Shown here piece after piece: positions 1 to 5,201 of a DNA stretch of 8,682 bases. Origin of the DNA: Fimbriimonadaceae bacterium. GTDB lineage: Bacteria; Armatimonadota; Fimbriimonadia; Fimbriimonadales; Fimbriimonadaceae. The notes under the pieces were generated by a model. The model saw nothing but the letters and a program-made list of their open reading frames with translations, did not search any database and was not told the origin of the DNA. Numbering within the stretch: position 1 is the first letter of the stretch; every line of letters begins with the position of its first letter. Location of the stretch: NCBI GenBank assembly GCA_014380605.1, contig JACMJO010000200.1, positions 1-8,682 on the forward strand, written 5' to 3'. A program made the translations under genes and the position numbers.

Positions 1-52
1 CAAATGCAAGCTGTGGCAACCTTTCCTGCACGCTTACAATCTACATCAGGTT

Positions 53-457
53 TTAGGCTCGGGCGAAGTAATAGTGCTTCTTACCGTTTTTCATGGTAGT
101 TTTGCGAACGTACTTCTTGCCATCGCGATAAAAATGCGTTTGGCTAAAATAAGCTGCCTTAGTGCGATTGAGCTTGCTCTGGCTCTTTCGATCTTGCTCA
201 TATCGGTGAGCGGAGTAAAGGGCGCCTGCGGCACCCGCAAAGAACAGCGTATTGTCCTTCTTCAAAAGGCCAAGGACTCCCAGTCCACCCGCCACGTAGG
301 CGATGTTCCGCCATTCGTTCTTTTTGTCCTGGCGTCGGCCAATTAGCTTGTCTAGGTCCTTGAGGCTCTGAGCCTCCACCATCGTCGGCGTCGCTATACC
401 CAGTGCGATGCTACCGATTGCCAAGCCAGTTGTGAGTTTCTTAATCCAGTTATTCAT
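53..457 (-). CDS. small exported basic protein, unknown function
   Basis: 134-residue protein that I do not recognise as a named family. I chose the ATG at 457 because a perfect AGGAGG lies 7 bases upstream and because it puts a signal peptide at the N-terminus: two lysines at residues 6-7, a hydrophobic stretch at about 9-26, and a likely cleavage after VEA near residue 29. A TTG further upstream (586) keeps the frame open but adds a sequence with no signal character. The mature part has a charged segment (31-50, many K/R/D), then two short glycine/alanine-rich hydrophobic stretches (about 52-65 and 70-83) separated by KKDN, which could form a membrane hairpin. The tail (100-134) is strongly basic and rich in tyrosine, with a repeated G-K-K-x-Y/H-Y pattern (GKKYV and GKKHYY). 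Inference: an envelope-associated protein. It lies 149 bp downstream of the TolB-like gene on the same strand and may be expressed on its own. Confidence 0.75.
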   Translation of the reverse strand: MNNWIKKLTTGLAIGSIALGIATPTMVEAQSLKDLDKLIGRRQDKKNEWRNIAYVAGGLGVLGLLKKDNTLFFAGAAGALYSAHRYEQDRKSQSKLNRTKAAYFSQTHFYRDGKKYVRKTTMKNGKKHYYFARA

Positions 458-464
458 ATCTACC

Positions 465-470
465 CCTCCT
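465..470 (-). promoter_or_regulatory. Shine-Dalgarno site of the small exported protein
   Basis: Read on the minus strand this is AGGAGG, the full core complement of the 16S rRNA 3' end, 7 bases before the ATG at 457. It is the strongest ribosome-binding site in the window and decides the start of this gene in favour of 457 over the upstream TTG at 586. Confidence 0.8.
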
Positions 471-514
471 GAGAGTTGTAGCCCCAAAACGAGGGTTCGG
501 ATCGGTATGTTCCG

Positions 515-530
515 TTGGACCCGGGCCCAA
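515..530. repeat. 16-bp near-perfect palindrome upstream of the small exported protein
   Basis: TTGGACCCGGGCCCAA is symmetrical except for one pair of positions, and in RNA read leftward that pair becomes a G-U wobble, so the whole element can pair. It lies 58 bases upstream of the ATG at 457, in the 149-bp gap after the TolB-like gene. No T-run follows it in the leftward direction, so it does not look like an intrinsic terminator. An operator is possible but unproven. Confidence 0.4.
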
Positions 531-606
531 GCAGTGATCTTCACGGGACCTTCATCCTTGGTGAACAACCTACGAATAAGGGTCAACGGTCGTATTTGTT
601 GGCCGC

Positions 607-1479
607 TTACTGACCAATTCGTTTGGGACCACTGCCGTCCGCGTTGCAGACGTAAAGCGCCATCTTTTCCCCGTCACTGACTGCGAATATCGCTCTCTTA
701 CCGTCGGGCGACCATCGAATGCTCTCAGTACGGTATGCAAAGGTGGATAGAGTTCTACCCCGCATGTTATGAAGGAGGAAGCTCTGGGAATTCTTGGTTA
801 GGTGGGACATGTAGGAAACTGATCCGTTCGGTCCAAACTCAGGATAGTAGTTGTGCTTGGCAGGGTCCGAAATTCGTAGCGGATTACTCCCATCGGGATT
901 GATGACCCAGATCTGATCCTTACCATCGCCAAGCTCCCGGAAGTAGGCGATTTTCGTTCCGTCTGGCGACCAAACCGGGTCAAAGGCTTGCCCGCGTCCA
1001 AATGTGATTTGCCTTACGTCTTGGCCATCGAGTGTGCAGGTGAAGCACTGCTGCTCTCGGTTGGTAAGGCGGGCCGCGAAAACGATACGATTCGTTTTGG
1101 AACATCGTGCGCCGCCTCCCACCACTAGGTTCAGCCCAAGGGATGTCTCAGTCTTAGAGGCGATGTCAAACCGGCAGAGATCGTCGCCGGTTGCGGTGGG
1201 TTTTATGTAAATCAGCGATGCTCCGTCGCCAGTCCACTCTGGCCGCCCGACCCCGCTGGTCACGATCCGTGCGTTCGAACCATCCGCGTTCGCAATCCAG
1301 ATGTTGCGCTTCTTCGGGTCGAAGTTAACCGCGTCATCGAGCTTTGAATAGACGATCCGTTTGGAGTTTGGCGAGAAGCCGTACGCGAGAAATGCAGTGG
1401 GCAGCGGGCCAACGGGCAACACTTTCGGACTAGATTGAGGGGACGCAAATGCGATCGCGATGGCGAGCGAGGCGAGCAT
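607..1479 (-). CDS. exported TolB-like WD40/PD40 beta-propeller protein
   Basis: 290-residue protein made almost wholly of WD40-like PD40 repeats, as in the propeller domain of TolB. Six repeat cores are visible, each close to the pattern W/F-S-P-D-G-x-x-I-x-Y: about residues 35-46, 82-93, 126-137, 170-181 (WSPDGTKIAYF), 215-225 and 256-267 (WSPDGKRAIFA). Between them are strand motifs such as IWIANADGSN and IWVINPDGSN. Six blades match a closed propeller, so the gene looks complete. The N-terminus is hydrophobic (LASLAIAIAFAS) and likely a signal peptide, which would place it in the periplasm or on the surface. With the ATG at 1479 this peptide has no positive charge; a TTG at 1494 adds two arginines and is a serious alternative start. 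Neither has a clear Shine-Dalgarno. There is no TolB N-terminal domain and no tol/pal neighbour, so I do not call it tolB. Propellers of this kind bind proteins or small ligands; the partner is unknown. Confidence 0.8.
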   Translation of the reverse strand: MLASLAIAIAFASPQSSPKVLPVGPLPTAFLAYGFSPNSKRIVYSKLDDAVNFDPKKRNIWIANADGSNARIVTSGVGRPEWTGDGASLIYIKPTATGDDLCRFDIASKTETSLGLNLVVGGGARCSKTNRIVFAARLTNREQQCFTCTLDGQDVRQITFGRGQAFDPVWSPDGTKIAYFRELGDGKDQIWVINPDGSNPLRISDPAKHNYYPEFGPNGSVSYMSHLTKNSQSFLLHNMRGRTLSTFAYRTESIRWSPDGKRAIFAVSDGEKMALYVCNADGSGPKRIGQ

Positions 1480-1643
1480 ACGATCAATACGCAAGTGTGC
1501 ATTTTCCGCGTTCCACCAAATGCAAGCATTGGAGCGTTCCCGGACTACAGAGTGCTCTAGTCGATGCAATCAGTAGGTAGCGTCGCTTCTTAGGGCATTC
1601 GGCACGGCCTCGTTTTCGGAAGCGCGCAGCCCGTACAATAGAA
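1480..1643. promoter_or_regulatory. divergent intergenic region between TolB-like gene and ribBA
   Basis: This 164-bp gap must hold the start signals of both flanking genes. It contains an imperfect dyad at 1516-1532 (CCAAATGC, two bases, GCATTGG; one bulged A) flanked by a direct repeat GCGTTCC at 1508-1514 and 1534-1540. Near its right end is the TACAAT box of ribBA. I looked for an FMN riboswitch because ribBA follows, and saw none of its conserved segments; the space between the likely transcription start and the ribBA start codon is in any case too short. Confidence 0.45.
1634..1639 (+). promoter_or_regulatory. -10 box of ribBA
   Basis: TACAAT matches the sigma70 -10 consensus at five of six positions. 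It ends only 4 bases before the ATG at 1644 and 10 before the in-frame ATG at 1650, so a transcript starting about 7 bases downstream would have almost no leader. The -35 is weak: TTTTCG at 1613-1618 gives a 15-bp spacer. No Shine-Dalgarno is present. See the leaderless-promoter finding. Confidence 0.5.
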
Positions 1644-2855
1644 ATGCCCATGGCATTCGCAAGCATTTCTGAAGCGCTGGAAGATCTCAGAGCCGGCAAG
1701 ATGATCGTCGTGGTCGACGACCCGGACCGCGAAAATGAAGGCGATTTAGTCTGCGCGGCTGAAGCCTGTACCCCGGAAATCATGAACTTCATGATCACCT
1801 ATGGCCGCGGTGTGCCGTTCATTCCAACGACGGCAGAGCGGCTTCAGGCCCTCGGAATCCCGATGATGACCAAGCAGAACACGGCTCGGCACGGTACTGC
1901 GATGGCAGAAACCGTCGATGCCTTGCGCGGTGCGACTACCGGCGTATCCGCGTTTGATCGGGCAAAAACGGTCGAGGTCTTCATCGATGAGAATGCGAAG
2001 CCGGAGGACCTCGGTCGGCCGGGCCACATCATCCCTTTGCGGGCAGAGAAAGGCGGAGTGCTCAAGCGAGCGGGCCATACCGAGGCGATCGTTGATCTTT
2101 GCGAACTTGCCGGGTTCAAATCGGCGGGTGTTGGCTGTGAAATTCTTAGCGACGACGGCTCGATGATGAGGCTCGACGGGTTGATTCCATTTGCCGAGCG
2201 GCATGAGCTGAAAATCGTCACCATTGCCGACCTCATCGCCTACCGACGAAAAAACGAGAAGCTAGTGACAAGGGTCGCTGGCCCTATCGACTTCCCCACC
2301 AAGTTCGGCCACTTCCAACTTTTTGCTTACGAGCCCAGCGTCGAGCCGCATCCCTATGTAGCGATCGTTAAAGGCGATGTCTGTACCGAAGAACCCGTGC
2401 TTGTTCGCATCCACTCCTCCTGCCTCACGGGCGACCTATTGGGATCCCTTCGATGCGATTGTGGCGATCAACTCCAGATGGCTTTGGAGAAGATTGAGGC
2501 GGAAGGTCGCGGCGTGGTGCTCTACATCGCCCAGGAAGGTCGCGGGATTGGGCTAATCAACAAGCTGAAGGCGTATGAGCTTCAGGACCAGGGAATGGAT
2601 ACGGTTGAGGCTAACCATGCGCTTGGTTTCAAGGCCGATTTGCGAGACTACGGCTTAGGGGCGCAAGTCCTCGCCGATCTGGGTTTGAGAAAGCTTAGAT
2701 TGATGACCAACAATCCTAAGAAAGTCAGCGGGCTGCAGGGTTACGGGCTGGAGATTGTAGAGCACGTTCCTTTGATTGCCGGACCAGAGGAGCCCCGAGC
2801 CAAGTACCTCGGCACCAAGCGCGACAAGCTTGGCCATATGTTGCCGAAGGAGTGA
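1644..2855 (+). CDS. ribBA: bifunctional 3,4-dihydroxy-2-butanone-4-phosphate synthase / GTP cyclohydrolase II
   Basis: 403-residue fusion enzyme giving the two starting compounds of riboflavin synthesis: ribulose 5-phosphate to dihydroxybutanone phosphate (N-terminal half), and GTP to the diaminopyrimidine intermediate plus formate (C-terminal half). The RibB domain spans about 5-202, with the DDPDRENEGD motif at 25-34 (metal-binding Glu30), RPGHIIPLRA at 125-134 and HTE at 145-147. The RibA domain spans about 206-400, with zinc cysteines 260, 271 and 273 (CLTGD and CDCG), AQEGRGIGL at 296-304, Tyr311, DTVEAN at 319-324, Arg334 and LMTNNPKK at 353-360. Length is normal for RibBA. Two changes stand out: Phe59 sits where RibB proteins usually have Cys (GLICVP-like segment), and RIHSS replaces the common RVHSE before CLTGD. 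The start may be 1644 or 1650; neither has a Shine-Dalgarno. The rest of the rib pathway (ribD, ribE, ribH) is not adjacent. It converges on the methyltransferase operon with a 1-bp gap. Confidence 0.96.
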   Translation: MPMAFASISEALEDLRAGKMIVVVDDPDRENEGDLVCAAEACTPEIMNFMITYGRGVPFIPTTAERLQALGIPMMTKQNTARHGTAMAETVDALRGATTGVSAFDRAKTVEVFIDENAKPEDLGRPGHIIPLRAEKGGVLKRAGHTEAIVDLCELAGFKSAGVGCEILSDDGSMMRLDGLIPFAERHELKIVTIADLIAYRRKNEKLVTRVAGPIDFPTKFGHFQLFAYEPSVEPHPYVAIVKGDVCTEEPVLVRIHSSCLTGDLLGSLRCDCGDQLQMALEKIEAEGRGVVLYIAQEGRGIGLINKLKAYELQDQGMDTVEANHALGFKADLRDYGLGAQVLADLGLRKLRLMTNNPKKVSGLQGYGLEIVEHVPLIAGPEEPRAKYLGTKRDKLGHMLPKE

Positions 2856-2856
2856 C

Positions 2857-3648
2857 CTACGCCCGAGCTCGGGCAATGTTCAGGATCGTTAGGTAGTGCT
2901 TACGTAGGGTTTGGCCCGGACGCTCTGCGATGAGCTTGTGAATGCCTTGGTAAATTCGATCTGACTTTTTCGCGGGTAGCGAGATGTGGTCGGAGAATGT
3001 CTTGAGTAGTTCGATGTAGTGATCTGGTGAGTAGTCCACGTACCACCCGTATCTCTTTGACTCCACAAACTCGAAGTGGCCGGTCTTGGTCATATCCTCT
3101 CGCTCGTCGGGCGTCTCCTCGGAAGCGGGCCGTGGCCAGGTCCATCGGATGTTTCCTTCCAGTACCTCGTGGTAGACGTCGCTGATTCGCTCGAACAGCC
3201 GGTCATAGTCAGGTGGAAAGGTGTGACCTCCCGAAGCGACTGCCAGATAACCCCTTGGTCGCAGCACTTCGTGGGCTTTGGTGTAGCGCCGCATCGGGTC
3301 TAGCCAGTGCCAGGCGGTGATGGTGAAGACAAGATCGAAGGCTTCTTCTATTGGGCTCCAATCTTCGAATGCGGAGCAGACCACCTTCACGTTCGGAAAG
3401 GTCGAGAGATTGGTAGCGGCGACCGCCGCCATCCGGGGGCCGATCTCGACACAGGTGAGCTTCCCGCACAGTTCCGCCAAGGGAATACTGGCTTGCCCGG
3501 TTCCGGGACCAACCTCTACTACCGAGGACTTCCAATCCAAAGAGCAGATGTCGCGCAGGTCCGAAAAAACTTGCGGCGGATAGGTGGGCCTGGCTTGCCC
3601 ATAGAAGCTGGCAACTTGATCGAAGACGAACGGTGAGTATTTACTCAC
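2857..3648 (-). CDS. class I SAM-dependent methyltransferase (Methyltransf_11 type)
   Basis: 263-residue methyltransferase of the Rossmann class; the substrate is unknown. Residues 10-24 (DQVASFYGQARPTYP) match the opening of a broad family in which this segment precedes the SAM fold. Motif I is VEVGPGTGQ at 44-52. An acidic residue ending strand 2 is in CVEIG (Glu68), FEDW follows at 94-97, and the post-I region FDLVFTITAWHWLD at 104-117 is very typical of the family. LRPRGYLAV at 129-137 is motif III. The C-terminal third (about 150-260) is helical and probably forms the substrate cap. The start is GTG, supported by AGAGGT 5 bases upstream and by the conserved block starting at residue 8. 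This ribosome-binding site lies inside the last codons of the TfoX-domain gene upstream, only 3 bp separate the two genes, and they should be one transcript. Confidence 0.85.
   Translation of the reverse strand: MSKYSPFVFDQVASFYGQARPTYPPQVFSDLRDICSLDWKSSVVEVGPGTGQASIPLAELCGKLTCVEIGPRMAAVAATNLSTFPNVKVVCSAFEDWSPIEEAFDLVFTITAWHWLDPMRRYTKAHEVLRPRGYLAVASGGHTFPPDYDRLFERISDVYHEVLEGNIRWTWPRPASEETPDEREDMTKTGHFEFVESKRYGWYVDYSPDHYIELLKTFSDHISLPAKKSDRIYQGIHKLIAERPGQTLRKHYLTILNIARARA
2861..2874. repeat. 14-bp perfect palindrome at the convergent gene ends
   Basis: GCCCGAGCTCGGGC is a perfect palindrome two bases inside the methyltransferase stop codon, where ribBA and the methyltransferase meet tail to tail. 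As RNA it could fold into a 5-bp stem with a 4-base loop in either direction. No T-run follows on either side, so it is at best a weak terminator. It encodes part of the protein's Ala-Arg-Ala-Arg-Ala end, so coding constraint could explain it. Confidence 0.4.
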
Positions 3649-3651
3649 GAG

Positions 3652-3996
3652 CTACCTCTTCTTTGACTTGGACTTCTTCCGTACCGCGACAGCAACGGCT
3701 CCGTCGATCCATTCTCCAAGCTTTGGCCCATCTTCAAGAACCTCATCCGGGACTTCGTAGTAAGGCATTGGGCCGCCGTTGTTCCCTTCAACAACCCACT
3801 GTGGCATGCCAAAGGCCTGATACTCTGGAAAGTTCACATCGTCGACTTTGAAGTACAGTCGATCATCGTCGATCACGGCAAAGAAGATTCCGTCGCAATA
3901 CAGGCCAACCCCGCCAAACATCTTTCGATGGGTGATGGAGCGGACTACGACTAGCTTCGAAATGAATCGCTGAACAGCGGCTTCGGTGACGGGCAT
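3652..3996 (-). CDS. TfoX N-terminal domain protein
   Basis: 114-residue protein consisting of one TfoX/Sxy N-terminal domain. The family signature is clear: RKMFGGVGLYCDGIFFAVI at 24-42, DRLYFKVDD at 45-53, and the C-terminal segment YYEVPDEVLEDGPKLGEWI at 79-97, followed by a helix and a lysine-rich tail (RKKSKSKKR, 106-114). In gammaproteobacteria TfoX/Sxy regulates competence, but there this domain is followed by a second one. Stand-alone N-terminal domains like this are widespread and of unknown function, so no role in competence is claimed. The ATG at 3996 has AAGGA 6 bases upstream. It is the first gene of a two-gene operon with the methyltransferase that follows after 3 bp. Its leader overlaps the promoter of the divergent methyltransferase gene (see the site at 3997-4025). 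Confidence 0.85.
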   Translation of the reverse strand: MPVTEAAVQRFISKLVVVRSITHRKMFGGVGLYCDGIFFAVIDDDRLYFKVDDVNFPEYQAFGMPQWVVEGNNGGPMPYYEVPDEVLEDGPKLGEWIDGAVAVAVRKKSKSKKR

Positions 3997-4025
3997 TTGG
4001 ATTCCTTGCCTATTTTGGTTAGGAT
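3997..4025 (+). promoter_or_regulatory. promoter of the DesVI-like methyltransferase gene
   Basis: TTGGAT at 3997-4002, a 17-bp spacer, then TAGGAT at 4020-4025, with the GTG start codon 7 bases further on. This geometry predicts transcription starting at or one base before the GTG at 4033, giving a leaderless mRNA. The -35 box directly abuts the ATG of the divergent TfoX-domain gene, and that gene's AAGGA site lies inside the spacer. Confidence 0.6.
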
Positions 4026-4032
4026 TACTCTA

Positions 4033-4737
4033 GTGTTCACCAAAACCGCCCAGTTTTACGATGCCGTCTACTCCTTCAAGGACTACCCCCAAGAGGCAGA
4101 GCGAATCCATGAAGTCATCGAAAGCCATCTGAAGTCTGGTGGAACGGACTTGGTGGATGTTGCGTGTGGAACGGGCAAACATCTGTTCGAGTTCACCAAG
4201 TGGTTCAACGTGTATGGAGTTGACCTCGATCCCGAACTTCTAAGGATCGCGGCCGGCCCCATCCAGGAGGAAAGACTATATGAGGGCGACATGCGGACCT
4301 TCGATCTGGGATTCAAGGTCGATATCGTGACGTGCCTGTTCAGTTCTGTAGCGTACATGACAACGATCGACGAACTGCGACAAGCCGTAGCCAATTTAGT
4401 TCGGCATTTGAAACCTGGCGGAGTCCTCGTCCTAGAGCCGTTCCTCTATCCCGAAAGCTGGACTCCAGGTTTTCTCCACTTCCTTCACGTCGACGAGCCT
4501 GACCTTAAGATCGCAAGGATGTCTCGATCAGAGCAGTCAGGAAGGGTTGCAATCTTGAATTTCGAGTACCTGATCGGAACCCCTGAAGGAGTCTTCCGAG
4601 AGTCGGAGAGGCATGAGTTGGGGCTGTTCAAGCAGTCGGAGTATGAGGCGGCGATGACCAACTGTGGCCTTCAGGTGGACTACGATCCGATCGGGCCGAT
4701 GGGCAGAGGATTGTTTGTCGGGGTCAAGACGGACTAG
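4033..4737 (+). CDS. class I SAM-dependent methyltransferase, DesVI/TylM1-like
   Basis: 234-residue methyltransferase. Its segments resemble the N,N-dimethyltransferases of dTDP-amino sugars (DesVI, TylM1): AQFYDAVYSFKDY at 6-18, motif I LVDVACGTGKH at 40-50, YGVDLDPELL at 61-70, YEGDMRTFDLG at 83-93, VTCLFSSVAYM at 99-109, LKPGGVLVLEPF at 126-137, and the tail GRGLFVG at 224-230. The length fits that family. No sugar-biosynthesis or antibiotic genes are nearby, so the actual acceptor is unknown and could be another small molecule. The frame is open from a TTG at 3997, but I chose the GTG at 4033: the family's conserved block begins a few residues later, and a -35/-10 pair sits exactly where it would give a transcript starting at this GTG. 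No Shine-Dalgarno is seen. The TAG stop directly touches the stop of the next, convergent gene. Confidence 0.82.
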   Translation: MFTKTAQFYDAVYSFKDYPQEAERIHEVIESHLKSGGTDLVDVACGTGKHLFEFTKWFNVYGVDLDPELLRIAAGPIQEERLYEGDMRTFDLGFKVDIVTCLFSSVAYMTTIDELRQAVANLVRHLKPGGVLVLEPFLYPESWTPGFLHFLHVDEPDLKIARMSRSEQSGRVAILNFEYLIGTPEGVFRESERHELGLFKQSEYEAAMTNCGLQVDYDPIGPMGRGLFVGVKTD

Positions 4738-5121
4738 CTATGGGCGAATATCGAGGTCGAAACGCTGTTTGATTGAATTGCCGTCGGAGGGAAAGTAGGT
4801 GACTCGAATCGGTCGGAAAATAGGATTGCCATCGTCATCGGGCAACCATTGAACCAGGAATCTGTCTCCCTCAGCGAGAGTCATGGAGTTATTCCGTTTG
4901 AGTATGGCTTTGATTTCCTTTGTCGTTGGAAATCGTTTGTATTGGCCGTAGAACCGCATTGCCGCTTCGCCTGCAATCCCAAGGGTTCCAGTCTGATGCC
5001 GCTTGTTACTTGAAAGTTCGACCCAAAACAGCACGATTCCCGCGCCGCACCCGAGTACGACTAAGAACAGCATTCCTACCGCGAGAATCCTCAGCTTTCC
5101 AAGTTTGTTACTTGCCATCAT
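4738..5121 (-). CDS. small single-pass membrane protein, unknown function
   Basis: 127-residue protein of no family I recognise. A short basic N-terminus (K6, K9, R11) is followed by a long hydrophobic segment at about 12-35, which fits a signal anchor with the remainder outside the cytoplasm. The segment holds VVLGCG at about 20-25, which resembles a lipobox, but hydrophobic residues continue beyond the cysteine, so a membrane anchor is more likely than a lipoprotein. The outer part has an aromatic, basic stretch FYGQYKRFPTTKEI at 57-70, loosely like the start of the soluble domain in pilin or pseudopilin proteins, though no prepilin cleavage motif precedes it. I chose the ATG at 5121 because GAGGTGA lies upstream (5136-5130; the GAGG core is 11 bases away). 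A GTG at 5133, inside that site, and an ATG at 5118 are alternatives. It is divergent from sdhA. Confidence 0.65.
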   Translation of the reverse strand: MMASNKLGKLRILAVGMLFLVVLGCGAGIVLFWVELSSNKRHQTGTLGIAGEAAMRFYGQYKRFPTTKEIKAILKRNNSMTLAEGDRFLVQWLPDDDGNPIFRPIRVTYFPSDGNSIKQRFDLDIRP

Positions 5122-5184
5122 CGCTGAACTCACCTCTAGGTTACTCTGGTCAATCAGGATGAGAATTGCGGCCTCCCCAACGCG

Positions 5185-5196
5185 TAGAATGAGGGG
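5185..5196 (+). promoter_or_regulatory. possible -10 box and ribosome-binding site of sdhA
   Basis: TAGAAT at 5185-5190 resembles a -10 box and is followed at once by GAGGGG (5191-5196), a partial Shine-Dalgarno 5 bases before the ATG. The two readings compete: a transcript starting 7 bases after TAGAAT would exclude GAGGGG. No good -35 is present at 16-18 bp; TTGCGG at 5166-5171 would give a 13-bp spacer. The true promoter may lie further upstream, within the divergent gene. Confidence 0.35.
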
Positions 5197-5201
5197 AACT
5201 A

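Noticed and set aside
1..52. Possible gene end or terminator at the left edge
   Set aside because: No conserved peptide, hairpin or T-run is visible in these 52 bases.
74..346. Rightward 90-codon open frame opposite the small exported protein
   Set aside because: The leftward frame has a perfect Shine-Dalgarno and a signal peptide; this one has neither and is a shadow.
581..586. TTGACC (minus strand) as the -35 of the small exported protein gene
   Set aside because: No acceptable -10 hexamer is found at 15-19 bp spacing.
607..1479. Calling the propeller gene tolB
   Set aside because: It has the propeller but no TolB N-terminal domain, and no tol or pal genes are next to it.
1480..1643. FMN riboswitch in front of ribBA
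   Set aside because: None of the conserved riboswitch segments are visible, and the likely -10 box lies 4 bases before the start codon.
1746..2204. Open frame of 152 codons antisense to ribBA
   Set aside because: Shadow of ribBA with no family features and no ribosome-binding site.
2861..2874. Perfect palindrome as a bidirectional intrinsic terminator
   Set aside because: The stem is only 5 bp around a 4-base loop, and no T-run follows on either strand; it is also coding.
3652..3996. Calling the TfoX-domain gene a competence regulator
   Set aside because: It lacks the second TfoX domain, and no competence genes are nearby.
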